This document shows positions 1 to 11,801 of a stretch of DNA of 64,000 nt, piece by piece. The stretch's first letter is position 1. The number at the start of each line of letters is the position of its first letter. The notes under the pieces were generated by a model that was not told the DNA's origin, searched no databases, and saw only the letters and a list, made by a program, of their open reading frames with translations. Location of the stretch: positions 9,052,001 to 9,116,000 of the forward strand of contig NC_058147.1 of assembly GCF_011075055.1 (NCBI RefSeq), read 5' to 3'. The DNA is from Mangifera indica (lineage: Eukaryota; Streptophyta; Magnoliopsida; Sapindales; Anacardiaceae). The translations under genes were made by a program, and so were the position numbers.

Positions 1-706
1 GACTAGAATACTCTTAGGCTTACCTACGAGTGTTACACCATTCCAAGAATAGGTGTTGTTGTTCTTGCCACATAGACTAGTTTGCGATGAACACCCTTGT
101 TGAAACATAGTATAACTATTCATATAGGAAAAGACAAAAATATGCCTAGATGGATGAACGGAGAGAAAATAGTAAACATTCAAAGTAAAAGATAGCAAAT
201 GCTTATTCCAAAAGTTATGAATAGTCATTCTTTAAAGTTGTGTATAAAAAAGATCATTCTTGAAAAGTGAACACTTATTCCAATAGTTTTCCTATAGTAT
301 AAGGGACTTTAAGGGTACATAATAGTATCAAGACATGCCCAAGATAGTTTATGAAGCAAGACATGAATCATGAACATGTTTAAGAATGTTGAAAGTAATA
401 AGCAAGCGTAAAACAAATTTACAAGGGGTTTGAGTATCAATTCATAGTTTTCATGAAAAAAAAAATCATAGTTTTATGTGTTAGATCAGTTTAATGTTTT
501 AAATGTTTTTTATGTTTATTAAGGTGTTAAGCTATATGGGACTTGATCTTATAGTACATATATGGGGCTAATGTTTCTACGGTACATGTATAAGATTTGA
601 TCTTGTTAGTTTTAAAAGTTTCATGATGCCCACAAAAACATGTTTTGTCATTAAAGTTTTCATAGATATGTTTTCCAATAAGGTTTTTATGAGGTGGCAC
701 CTATGA

Positions 707-1570
707 TATAACACTCACAGATATCTCTTAGGGGGCATTTGGTTTAGGTTTTTTAAAATTACTTTGGTAATCTATCTTTTATTCCCTTGTTTGGTTTATC
801 AGTAATAAAATATTACAGTAATATTCTATTACCAATGTTGACATGACAGGTAATATAAGTGGTAATTTGATTGCCACATTCACCTTAAGTATTTAAAGAT
901 TACCAAGGTAATCTTAATTTTATTATAATTATATTCTTATTTATTAATTTTTTGAGACAAAAATAAATTTATTTTTAATTAATATGAAAAATAATATAAA
1001 AATAATTTTAAAATAATTATATTCAAGGGCATTTAAGTAAAATAATTTATTAGTAATTTTTTATTACTTTTAACCAAACACAATAATTATTTATACCTAC
1101 CAAATTTTATCAAACATAGTAATCATTTATACCTAGTAATCTTCTAAGTAATCTATCTTTAAGGTAATCTTTCTATTTTGGTAATAAAACATTACCCAAA
1201 CCAGACGCCCTCTTAAGGTCAAAAGTGTTTTTTTTTTGTTTACATTTTATGATTATATATCAATGTGACATAAGTTAAGAGTTATAATATATGTTTATAT
1301 TGAAATTTTAAACTGTTAAACGAAGAACATGCACAACCATTCGTGACACATAGACTAGGTAGCGATAGACTCCCATACATAAGAGGTGCACAACCATTCA
1401 CATAGTAGAATAACAAAATTATCCTTAGAAAACTTGCATGATCATGAAAGAAAAGAAGGTCATGCATGGGAAGGGATGCATGCTTGTGCTCCTGACCGTA
1501 CATGCCTGTGCACTAAGTCATACGCAAGGATGCCCGTGATGGACTAACCCTGCGCAAGAGAAAAAGGTAA
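707..1570. mobile_element. Truncated LTR-like element, interrupted by MITE
   Basis: Begins TATAACACTCACAG at the position equivalent to the TGTAACAC start at 7200 in unit 2, continues after the MITE at about 1213, and stays alignable to roughly 1570. After that it diverges or is truncated. It is the unit-1 counterpart of the 7200-8876 element. Presence at the same site in both units shows it was there before the duplication. Confidence 0.55.
731..1212. mobile_element. Tourist/PIF-Harbinger-like MITE
   Basis: A 482-bp AT-rich non-autonomous element. Its ends are inverted: GGGGGCATTTGGTTTAGG at the left and CCCAAACCAGACGCCCTC at the right. It is flanked by a TTA trinucleotide on both sides (728-730 and 1213-1215), the usual target duplication for PIF/Harbinger MITEs. 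It splits a TGTAACAC-type element that is uninterrupted in the second array unit, so it inserted after the tandem duplication. There is no ORF. Confidence 0.8.
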
Positions 1571-1930
1571 TGGCGCAATTGTATGTAATGTCAAAACTAT
1601 TGGATATGGATAGATCTCAATATTGCAAAAGGAAGTTGGTTCATTTAAAATTTTATTTATTTATTATATTTAGATAAATAATTTAACCATGTAATATTTT
1701 GTTAAGAATGTTGCACTTAAAAAATAAATGTTCAATAAATTATAAAAAATAAATAATTTTAAATATATATTTTTATAAGGATAAAAATAGTAAACGAAAA
1801 ATAGAATAGAGGAAGGAATTATATTGTCATATCTTTTAAAGAAAGTATAATTATTTCATATCTCTGAATTCCCAAGCCACTTCTATTTATTATAATATAT
1901 TATTCATTGAAATACAATCTAACATTTAAA

Positions 1931-2591
1931 TCAACAGGCGTGAGTGCACTCACAATCAAGAGCACTTGAACATCTTGCTGAAAGGAATCTTTTGTAATGC
2001 TTTGATGCACAAACTCCATCGCAATACTCTTGAATGCAAATACTAACTTGGCCCAAATCTATTTTAAATACATCTTTGCATATTTCACTTCGAAGTTGAT
2101 GCTCATTCATTAGCTTTCGGCCTTGATAGCTCAACCCAATATCTAAAATACACCCACAAGTCAAAAAATCTCCCAAAATGTAGCTTTATTAACAATAAAA
2201 AAAATCATCACATCGATGATTCTAACATTAATTATTTAGCAAGATTAAAAGCGACAAAACCATGATAGTAAAATCAGATATGTTATATTATTATACAAGT
2301 GTATAACCCCATTGGCGAAGCCAGAATATCAAGCTTGGGGTGTGAAGTGAAATGTTTAATAAATAAGAGAGAATACAGTGAACAATTTATTTAGGTTAAA
2401 TGGGACAAAAATGAAAGTTTCTTAAGGAAGGGAGGCCAAAGTTTAAAAAATAAAAAACTGTTGAAAGTGTAATTTTCATACATAAAATTTAAAATTAGAC
2501 CATATGCAAGCAAGATAGGGAATGAGAGATGACCTAAAAAGGATGCCAAGAGAAGCATAAACACAAGGGAATGAGCAAAATTCATCTTCAT
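1931..2591 (-). CDS. Defensin-like secreted cysteine-rich peptide (DEFL), intact copy
   Basis: Predicted two-exon gene: exon 1 2591-2534, intron 2533-2143 (GT..AG, phase 1), exon 2 2142-1931, giving 89 residues. Residues 1-24 form a signal peptide (MKMNFAHSLVFMLLLASFL followed by DIGLS). The mature part has eight cysteines at 41, 55, 60, 64, 77, 83, 85 and 89, spaced C-x13-C-x4-C-x3-C-x12-C-x5-C-x-C-x3-C. That is the plant defensin (CS-alpha-beta) order, with CxxxC and CxC in the right places. A single intron just before the end of the signal peptide is typical of DEFL genes. Such peptides are exported and act in defence or in cell-cell (often pollen-pistil) signalling; which applies here cannot be told. 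A TATA box lies 83 bp upstream. Family assignment rests on cysteine spacing, not on a named homologue. Confidence 0.75.
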
Positions 2592-2673
2592 TTTCAACTT
2601 CAAGTCTTTAAGGGTTTTAACTTCTAAATGAAAATAATAGAGCATATTGAATAGCATGGTGATGAAGACATTG

Positions 2674-2681
2674 TATATATA
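2674..2681 (-). promoter_or_regulatory. TATA box of the intact defensin-like gene
   Basis: TATATATA on the minus strand, about 83 bp before the ATG at 2591. This predicts a start site near 2645 and a 5' leader of about 55 bp. The dead second copy keeps TATAAAT at the equivalent place (10187-10193). Confidence 0.5.
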
Positions 2682-4321
2682 GCAAAAATCTTATTATCAA
2701 GACATTTATTGGTCGTTGGATTAAGTAACTGACGCCATCAGATGTAGTCAAATTGCAAAAGTTGTGGGTGCAATAAAAGGATGTGCACAAATGGTTACTT
2801 GTCACAGTGTGATTGGGTATTGTTTTATCTTTAATTCAAAATCATCAAATCGTATAATGACATGTCATATTTGTACACAAAATTATATACATTGTTTGTG
2901 CATATAGTTTTATTAGCAACAAATTATATAAGGCAACTTTGTTTCTAAATTTTGCCATTTTAGGGACGTGCTTTAATTACTTTACTATTAAATAACGTGA
3001 TGATAATATGAAATGAATTATGTACCTTTTATATCAAAACTTATAAATTAGGACCAATAATCATATACATGCTAAAAAATTAATAAAATGAACAAACTTA
3101 TTAATCTGAAAAAATAAAAATGTTAATAACCAAAGAATAACTAATTTATTAATAATTTGTTACTGAAGAACTTCTAATTTAATTATGTAAGGATAATATT
3201 TTTCAAAACTATCTAGAATGAGTCATAATACCAATAGGTGCATAACTACGCTATTTATGTTATTTTACCTTAAGTATGAATTTATTAAAATTTGGGTTAA
3301 GTAAAATTTGTTTAAGTTAAAAGTATTTAAGAAACATACAGTTGAATGATCATTCTAGAGGAAGGAACGCTGGTTCAATTCCTATCAAATGGATGAATTA
3401 GATCAGACATAATGTTATTAATAATTTATATGGTGAACAAACCACTCTAATAGCAAACATGCACCTGTTCTAAGAGTTACCTAATCAAAACCTAAGGAAC
3501 CACATCCCACACAATAAACCACATTATTTAGTACACAAAATTTCTTTATACCATTTCTTATTATAAATTTTAAGTCTTTAGTCACCAAAGATTGCACCAA
3601 AGGGAGTAGTGGCTAGAAAAATGGTCACACCAAACGTCACAGGCTTGAAAACCAAGTAAGCAGGAGTTAATTTGTTGATTATGATTTGAGCATGATTTTG
3701 TGATGTTTTGAATATTTCATGCTCAATGCCCATGGAGTATGATCATGACATGAATGTTTTGATCATTTTTGAATGGTTATAATTGATTGATTTAATAGGC
3801 ATACATATAAATACATGAATTGAGATTTAGATGGTTAGAAATGAAATCTAGTTATCATCTAAAATGAAATGTAATGGTGTAATTTCTGTTATATTAGGTT
3901 ACTATTGTGTTTCAGACTACAATGATTCATTATTGATATTTCGATTGTGAGAATTCTGATGAAAGCAGCTTGTTTGTCCAAAGATATGTAAAATGGTTGT
4001 TCCAAGGACTAAAATGATAATTCTTTAGCAGAATTAGGCTTTTTATAATCGCAATTGAATGCCCATCTCGAGAATATGTGTTGTTGTTTCTGCCACATAG
4101 ACTAAGTTGTGATGAACCACCATGTTGAAGTATAGTACAATTGTTCATATTGTAAAAGACGAAAATATCCCTAGATAGGGGAATAATCATAAAAGAGAAA
4201 ATAGTGAACACCAAAGTAAAAGATACTAAACACTCTTTCCCAAAGTTATGAACAGTCATTCCTTAAGGTATGTATAAAAACAATCATTCTCAAGAAATGA
4301 ACACTCATTCCAATAGTTGTC

Positions 4322-6810
4322 TGTAACACCTACAGGTACGTCTCAAAAGCAATATAGTCATTTTCTATGTTATTACGTATGTATGATTTAATTAATGTGA
4401 AATAAGTGATCAATTATGAATTTCAAGTGAGAGGTGGTCGTGCATGGGGTGGTCACACCCATGTGTTTGTCACATTAGTTGGATGAGATAAGTGTCACAT
4501 TATTTTGAAATTAGGTGACACACAACCGTGTATGGTAAAGGCATGTGTGATGTTATGCAAAAACAATTTATAAAAGGTACAGTTCTTGTGTTTTATGAAT
4601 TTCAAATGTTTGGCAACCTTTGCTGTGTCAATTTCAATAACATTTCCAGGTGATCCAAACAGTTGAAAATGTAAAGAGAAGAAGGATAATCCAAGTAAGT
4701 GGGATGACTTTGCCTATTTAATTTATGTATGTTTTGCAGATTGAGGGTATTTTTGCCCTTTGTTGATGTTGGATTATGATTGTGATGGGGTGTGTGTGGT
4801 TAAAGGTGTTTTATGGTGTGATCATAGTGTATTAGATTTTTTTTTTTTTTTGTGTGCTTGAGTAAAAACACTTTCATAGCTTAGGTAAAGACTTCACGAT
4901 TTTGTTGATTAGGATTTTATTATGTTTGTGAGTGTGACATGTTAGCTAGAAGTGTCTAAAATCAATTTAGATGTGAATAGTAATAACAGCAATTTGAGGC
5001 ATTGATGCAATCAAAATGATGTATAAAATATGTCAATATACTAGTTTCACATGTTAGGTTATTTTCCCTTGTTCATGTATATTGTTATGGCGCTTGTAAG
5101 CTTGAGAATCATGTTGATTTAATGTAAAGTTATGATAAGGATGCATTCTGGTTGGCATAAACATTTTAGTTAAGGTGTTGAATTGAGAAAGATGCATAGG
5201 AATCAATTCAAGGTGTGGTTTAGGTGTTTTCAATCTATTTTCTAGGTTCATCACACAACCATGTAGTGTGAAACACACACCCGTGTGTATGAGTCCCAAA
5301 TTTCAAATGGAGTTTTCACGGTATTTTGATGGTCGTTAGATGTTATTGATTGTTAATCGATCAACTAAGGCACAAAATTCACTGATTTATGATTTATGTA
5401 TGATTGTGTGTGGGCTCAAATGACTATAATACCCTAAGAAGTAGAGTCGTAAAGGTGAGGTTGAGTTTTGAAAAGTCTAAGTATAGAAAGAGGACATATG
5501 CCCTTATGTAGTTGATTTTGTTTAGATGAGAAAAGTTCACAATGAATGAAGGTCATGCATGATATTAGGAGATAACACACCTATGTTCCAAAAATAACAT
5601 ACTTATGTGTATTGCATAGTAATTGATATGCCCTTGAAGGATAATGGTATCTCATACATAAGGAAGGTTACATGCCCATGTAACCTAGCATGGACACTCA
5701 TATGTAAGGTCAAAGTAAAGAAATAAAAGAAAATTAGGCTAGAAGTTTATGAGTCATCCCAAAAGACAAAATAGAGATATTGAGTATATAGTAGTACCCA
5801 ATGTCCCCGAAAGATTAGAATATGATAAGGCACAAGTTATGATTAAGGAAAGCTAAGACGAGCCTTAAGTGATATGAGGCTTAAGATGCATGCACGCTAG
5901 ATGTCATAGGGTTGTGATGAGGGGCACTGTGAGTATAAACTCCCTACACTGCTTGTAATAGGGCATGTCTATAATAAGACATTGTACCTATAGTAGGTAC
6001 TAGCTCACAACATAACTGGTTATAGTGATATTTGGCAGTCTAATAGAGGTGTAGGTGAGTAAACTACTCAATGAGTGCTTATATGACCAAGGTGTCAAAT
6101 CTCTATATTTGATCTAGTTCAACTAATCTAATATACAACTGTAAGACACAACTTCTAGATGATAGTGTTTTCACCTAAAGATTATATGGTCATATTAGTT
6201 AGAGATATGAAGAATGGTTCCTTAACGACCAAGTGGGACATATTTCAACATAAGAATTATGATATGTAGCCTAGAGGTTCTTGAGATCAATGTAAGTTAT
6301 AGATATGAGTTATAGAATCCATTATCATCCTAATAGGAGTTTAGTAACAAACTTTAGATGATAGAGTTAGTATGGGTCCAGTTAAGGGCATTTTGGGGAT
6401 TATATAAAATTTAATAGTAGAGTCTCCTACTTACTGAGTGTTTTATCACTCATTTCTCTACTTCATATGTGTAGGTATAGGTGATTGTGATAGTTGTAAG
6501 GTAAGTGGCAGTCTAAGAGCATAGAGTCGACATGAAGGCAATTTGGACCTTTTAGTTGTTTATGTTATTATCTGTTCGTGCATGTGGATTTTCATATAAT
6601 GTGTTTCGCTATACATTTATTATATTTTGATTATTACTTAAGTATTAGGCATCATTTGATGCGTTTCCACGACATAATGTATAAAGGTATTTTAGTAATT
6701 TATTATTAATATTTGATGTTTTTAATTAATTACCATATTTTTGCATGATCAAATAGTCTAAGTAGTGACATCTTCCTTTGGAGAACAATACTTTTAGAGG
6801 GAGTGTCACA
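4322..6810 (+). mobile_element. Solo-LTR-like insertion with 5-bp target duplication
   Basis: Starts TGTAACACCTACAGGTACG and ends GGGAGTGTCACA, that is TGT..ACA, and is flanked by TTGTC on both sides (4317-4321 and 6811-6815). The sequence on either side joins perfectly to an uninterrupted stretch in unit 1 (around 290-310), which proves it is an insertion. At 2489 bp with no protein-coding remnant, it fits a solo LTR of a retrotransposon with long LTRs. The superfamily cannot be fixed without an internal domain. Confidence 0.7.
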
Positions 6811-7199
6811 TTGTCTCACAAGTTTAAAGGACTTTAAGGGTATACAATAGTATCAAGACATGCTTAAGATAGTTTATGAAGTAGGACATGAGTAATGAAC
6901 ATGTTTAAGAGCATTGAAAGTGATAAGCAAGCCTAAGAAAAAATTACAAAGGGCTTGAGTATAAATTCATAGTTTTCACGAAAACAAATCATAGTTTTAT
7001 GCATGAGAATAGTTTAAGTTTTTAAATGTTTTCTACATTTCTTAAGGTGTAAAGTCATGTAAAACTAATCTTGTAGTACACTTGTGAGGCTAATGTTCTT
7101 ATGGTACATGTATGGGACTTGATCTCATTAGTTTAGAAGTTTTTTTAACACTGATGAAAACATGTTTTCTCATAAATTTTTGCGAGAGGGCACCCATGA

Positions 7200-8876
7200 T
7201 GTAACACTTATAGGTATGTATCAAGGTTTAAAGTGTCTTTTTCGATGTTTTATAATTATATATCAACCTGGCATAAGTTAAAAGTTAGAATAAATGTCAT
7301 ATTAAAATTTTAAGCTAATTAACAAAGGTCACATACAATCGTCCATGACATGTAAACTAGGTTACAATGGACACTCATACATAAAAGGTGAATATTCGTT
7401 CATATAATATAATGAAAAAACAATTATACTTAGGAAGCTCATACAACCATGAAGGAAAAAAAGGTTACGCATGGAAAAGGATGCATGTCTGTGCTCCTGA
7501 TCATACATGTCTGTGCACCAAGTCACGCTCAAGGATGTCCATGAGAGGCTAACCGATGCATAAGAGGAGAAGACTATACGCCTGTGCACCTAAGTATGCA
7601 TGCCTATACAGTATGTTATTACCAAGTTTGCCCCTGAAAGATTAGTCATGCATTGAAGGATTAGACGCATGACCATTAACCTATTAATGAACAACCGTGA
7701 ATCAAAGAGAAAGTAAAGATAAGTTAAGTAAAGAACCTAAGTTTCAAGATAAGTCAAACCTAAGTGTTTGAAGTGGTGTGTAGTACCGAATGACTAATTG
7801 AAGTTGTCTTAAAGGATAGTAAAGACATAAAAGGTACGTAATAGTATCCATGGCAGTGTTTAAGAAAAGGAAAACATGTAAATAAGGGAAATAAAGACAA
7901 GTAAGGTGAAAACTAAGAGTTTAAGATGAGATAATGGCTCTTAGATGCATTCATATTTTGTTGTGAATATATCTTATTAAATTAGCACTTGAGGTCAGTT
8001 TCTCTTTGGAGAAGATGCATTCATTAGGATCATTACAATAAGGCATCTGTGGGACTTTTCCTCCTACATTGCTCTCGATAGGGCATAAAGTTGACAATAA
8101 ACCATTGTACCCGTAGTTAGCTATATCAACCCATAATAAGGCCCAATCATATTATAGTTGTCTAATGATGAAAGGAAAAAGGATTGCATAATATTTAGTT
8201 TACATGGCCAAGATGTCAAATCTTTGCCTTGACCTAGTCTAATCGATACAAAAGATCATGATAAGAGTCTAATTGCTTTCACTCGAATATCTATGAAGTG
8301 TGTCATACTAGATCAGGATCCTACGTGAATCCTAGATGATCGTATTGGACCATAAGCCTCTCGAGTCAATTTATAGACCAAAGGTGTTCTCAAGATAAGT
8401 TAATGAGTTAAGACAAATCCATATTATAAAGTTAGAAGTTTGAAAGTGTATTTCTGATGACTAAGATTGGGTGGTTAAGCCAAGGGTAAAATGAGGATTA
8501 AGCAAAGTATAAGTGGAGTCTCCTATTTATTGAGTAATTATCATCAACTCCCTCTCTTTCATAATTTTCAGGTAACTGGTGATCGTGATAGTTGTCTTAC
8601 AAGAGGGCCAACTAGTGTAGGCATAATAGTCTTTTTACTATTATTTGTATTTCAGTTATTTTTCATTTTATGAAGCTATGTATGAATGTTTATGTCTATT
8701 TGCTACATATATTATGTTATTGGTGTTTTATAAGACATCCTTTGATGCTTACACTTTTTAATAATGAATTAGTCATTTGAATTTATGTCTAGATGTATAA
8801 TTCAAGTTCTAAGTTATTGCATGCTTATGTAATTAGGGTTGGTAGTGCTTCCCTCCGATGGGCAATGAATGTTACA
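7200..8876 (+). mobile_element. Related LTR-like element (TGTAACAC...GTTACA)
   Basis: Opens TGTAACACTTATAGGTATG, nearly the same start as the 4322 insertion, and closes GAATGTTACA. The flanks are CATGA (7195-7199) and CATAA (8877-8881), a one-mismatch 5-bp target duplication. The inner motif GGTGATNGTGATAGTTGT occurs near both 3' ends (6480-6500 and 8575-8600), supporting one family. No gag or pol is visible. Confidence 0.6.
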
Positions 8877-8881
8877 CATAA

Positions 8882-9372
8882 GATTTTCCATACATTTTTC
8901 CTATAATAGGGCACACCCCAAGGTTGGTGTTGTAACAATTCAATATGTTTTCGTGTAAGGAAAAGGCGAGACTATATAACTATGTTACTCATGTGGTTAG
9001 AGTGTTGAATCTTTATCTCAACCTAGTTAAATCGACAAAATCTACAAGTGTTTGAAATTGCGAAGTTTCAATGACTTTGCAAACCTATAAGAGTAGTGTC
9101 ATTTCTTTTTTCTGTTTGAAATTAAAAATCTTCTCGTTACTATGAAAACCTGTTCATATATACAAATTATCATGACATTATTTGCTGGATTTTTCAAAAG
9201 GATCAAGATCCTTAATATTACCAAATACTATGAGTTTGTGGTAAGTTTGGGGCGCATCATTCTCTTTGTATTTTTTAGTAAGGAATTGAGAAGGATAATT
9301 TTCTACTTTGAATTCACATGGTTTACAAATTAAATTTTTTTCCATTTTGTTTTATTTATCATAATATATTAT
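8882..9372. other. Array DNA without gene
   Basis: Lies between the LTR-like element and the dead defensin-like copy. I see short chance ORFs only (for example 9142-9333), with no domain or splice context. Confidence 0.4.
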
Positions 9373-10104
9373 TCATTGAAATACAAAGCAGATGTGAGTA
9401 CACTCATAATCGAGGGAACTTAAACATCTTGTTGAAAGGAGGCTTTTGAAGTTCCATGTACAAACTCTAGCACAATACTCTTGAGTGCAAACTTTAACTT
9501 TTCCCAGATCTATGGTAAATACATCTTTGCATATTCCATTTGGAAGATGAAGCTCATTCATCAATTTTTAGTCTTGATAGCTCAACCCAATATCTAAAAT
9601 ACACCTACAAGCCAAAAAATCTCCCAAAATGCAGCTTTATAATAAACATTAAAAAAAATCAACACATATGATGATTCTAATAACTAAAACAACATTGGGA
9701 AATAATTAGGGCATTGATGTTAATGAGAGAAATCAACTTCCCTAACTAAATATTTTTTAGTAAGATAAAAAAGAGACAAGACCATGATGGTAAAATCATA
9801 CATTTTATATTGTAGTGTAAGTGTACAACCCCATTGGTGGAACCAGAATGTTATGTTTGGGGTGTAAAGTGTAATATTTAATAAATAAAGGAGAATAAAG
9901 TTAACAGATTATTTTGGTTAAATGGGATAAAATGAAGGTTTCATAAGCGATGGAGGCCAAAGTACAAAAAATTGCTGATGAAAGAACAATTTTTATACAT
10001 AAAATTCAAAAGCAAACTTTATGCAAGCAAGATAGGGAATTGGAGATAACCTAAAAAGGATGTCAGGAGAAGAACACGAGTGAATGGTCAAAGTTCATCT
10101 TCAT
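9373..10104 (-). pseudogene. Defensin-like peptide, dead second copy
   Basis: Homologous to the intact gene at 1931-2591, with exon 1 10104-10051 and exon 2 from 9593 downwards. Exon 1 is 54 bp instead of 58: a 4-bp deletion in the signal peptide shifts the frame and gives a TGA at 10065-10063. Exon 2 has its own in-frame TAA at 9570-9568, eight codons after the splice. The sixth cysteine is replaced by tyrosine (TAT at 9408-9406 where the first copy has TGT). The stop after the last cysteine is also lost, adding a few residues. Splice sites and the TATA box are still recognisable. Confidence 0.75.
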
Positions 10105-11420
10105 TTTCAACTTCAAGCCCTCAAGAATTTTAACTTTTAAATAAAATGATAAAGCAGACTGCAATGCACGATGATAAAAGCATTGAATTTATAGCTCAAA
10201 TCTTACTATCAAAACTTCTATTAGCCGTTGGATTAAGTAACTAATATCTTCAGATACAATCAAATCTTAGATTCCTTTTTTTGTAAGTAAATCTAAGAAG
10301 TTGCTAGGTGCAGTAAGTTTATACTAGACAACTTTGTTTCTAGATCTTTTCATTATGTGTACATGGTTTAATCACTATACTATGAAATAAGGTAAGGATA
10401 TAATGAAGTGAATTAGCCACCTTCTATATCAAAAGTTTTAAATTAGGGCCAATAATTATCTATATGTTAAAAGAAAATTAATAAAATAAACAAACTTACT
10501 AATTAAGAAAACAAAGTTAATAACCAAAGAATAACTAATTTATTAATAACTTTTTAATCAAGAAGTTTTACTATTAATTATTTGAGGATAACATTTTTCT
10601 AAAATGCCTAGACCCAGTCATAATACCAACAGGGGCATATCAAGGTTATTTATGTCATTATACTTTAAGTTGGATTTAATTAAATGTGGGTTAAATGAAA
10701 TTGTTTTTAAGTTTAAGAAATAAAAGATTAAACAGTCATTATAGAGAAAGGAACGCTTATTCAATTCATTTTAGGTGGATAAATCAGATTACGCATCACA
10801 TCATAAGTGATTTAAATGATGAACAACTATGCTAATAAGGCGAATATTAGTTCTAACAATTATCTAATCAAAATTTTATGTAAGGAACCACATCCCACAT
10901 AATAAATCCCATTATCCAATATGCAAAATCGCTTTGTACAGTTTCTTATCACAATTTTTTAGTCTTTAGTCTCCAAAGATCGTACAGAAGGGAGTAATGG
11001 CTAGAAAAGTGGTCATCATTGAACTTTGCGAGCTTGAAAGCCAAGTAAGTAGGAGTAAATTTGATGGTTATAATTTGAGCATAATTTGTGATATCTTGAA
11101 TATTTCATGCTTGAAGCGTATGGAATATGATCATGATTTGAATGTTTTGATGGTTCTAGAATGGTTAAAACTAGTTGATTTAATAGGCAGGCATATGAAC
11201 ACATGAATTAAGATGGTTGGGAATGACATAGTGTTATGATTAAAAATCAAATGTAACAGTGTAATGCATGTTGTATTGGGTTAATATTGTGTTTTAGACT
11301 AAAGATTCATTGTCATGTTTTGGTTGTGAGAATTTCAATGAAACCAACTAGTTTTGTCATCAAAGATACAATGGAATTCTTGTTCGAATGATTATTTTTT
11401 TACAAAATTAGGGTTTTTTA
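10105..11420. other. Unit-2 flank, no supported gene
   Basis: Upstream region of the dead peptide gene. A 69-codon ORF at 10997-11206 (+) corresponds to a stretch at 3616-3830 in unit 1 that is not open in the same way, so coding conservation does not support it. Confidence 0.4.
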
Positions 11421-11469
11421 ATCATGACAGAACACTCGTCCCAAGAATAAGTACTATTATTCTTGCCTC

Positions 11470-11760
11470 AACAAGAAACATCCATAGCTCTTATATTATC
11501 CTAACCAAAGGTACAAATAATATAATAAGACTTGCATCATGTTAAACAACTCTACCGAAAGATACTGACAATGTTGACATGTTAAGGTTGTTTGTGACAA
11601 TCTAATGCAACATGTGTCAAGTATGTATATTGACACATAAGCAATCAAAATGATATCTTGTCAAGCTTTATTCATTTTATCATTCTTTCTATAAAAATCA
11701 ACTCACTCTGTATTATGAACTTCCTTTTAAACATAATTATTTAGACTCTATTTGGTAAAT
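11470..11760 (+). mobile_element. Copia-type LTR fragment
   Basis: The stretch around 11,550-11,620 (AACAACTCTACCGAAAGATA and on) resembles 63,405-63,480 in the LTR at the right end of the window: same word order, diverged. It appears to truncate the third unit of the tandem array. Confidence 0.4.
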
Positions 11761-11801
11761 GGATAGTTATAAAAGAATAAGTATTTTTTGTTTTCTTTGT
11801 T

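Larger units (their letters stand above)
1..4060. repeat. Tandem array unit 1 (defensin-like locus)
   Basis: This block matches, in the same order, the block from about 4061 to 11420. Shared landmarks are: the stretch at 25-150 (again at 4060-4190), 300-420 (again at 6828-6940), 1280-1570 (again at 7320-7600), the defensin-like exons at 1931-2591 (again at 9373-10104), and 3600-3850 (again at 10960-11215). Similarity is obvious by eye but well short of identical, so the duplication is old. The left edge of the unit lies at or beyond the window start. Differences between units are explained by insertions listed separately. Outside the peptide gene I see no convincing coding sequence here. Confidence 0.75.
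4061..11420. repeat. Tandem array unit 2 (defensin-like locus), with insertions
   Basis: Second copy of the unit starting before position 1. It is longer than unit 1 because of a 2489-bp insertion (4322-6810) and because the 7200-8876 element is complete here. At 11,380-11,460 the sequence again enters the unit's start (AATCATGACAGAACACTCGT and the following 50 bp resemble 4040-4110), so a third unit began there but is cut off near 11,470 by an LTR-like fragment. Confidence 0.7.

Noticed and set aside
3371..3381. GGTTCAATTCC, like a tRNA B-box
   Set aside because: No A-box or cloverleaf around it, and the second array unit has lost the motif.
10997..11206. 69-codon plus ORF beginning MARKVV
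   Set aside because: The equivalent region of unit 1 (3616-3830) does not keep the frame, and there is no recognised domain.
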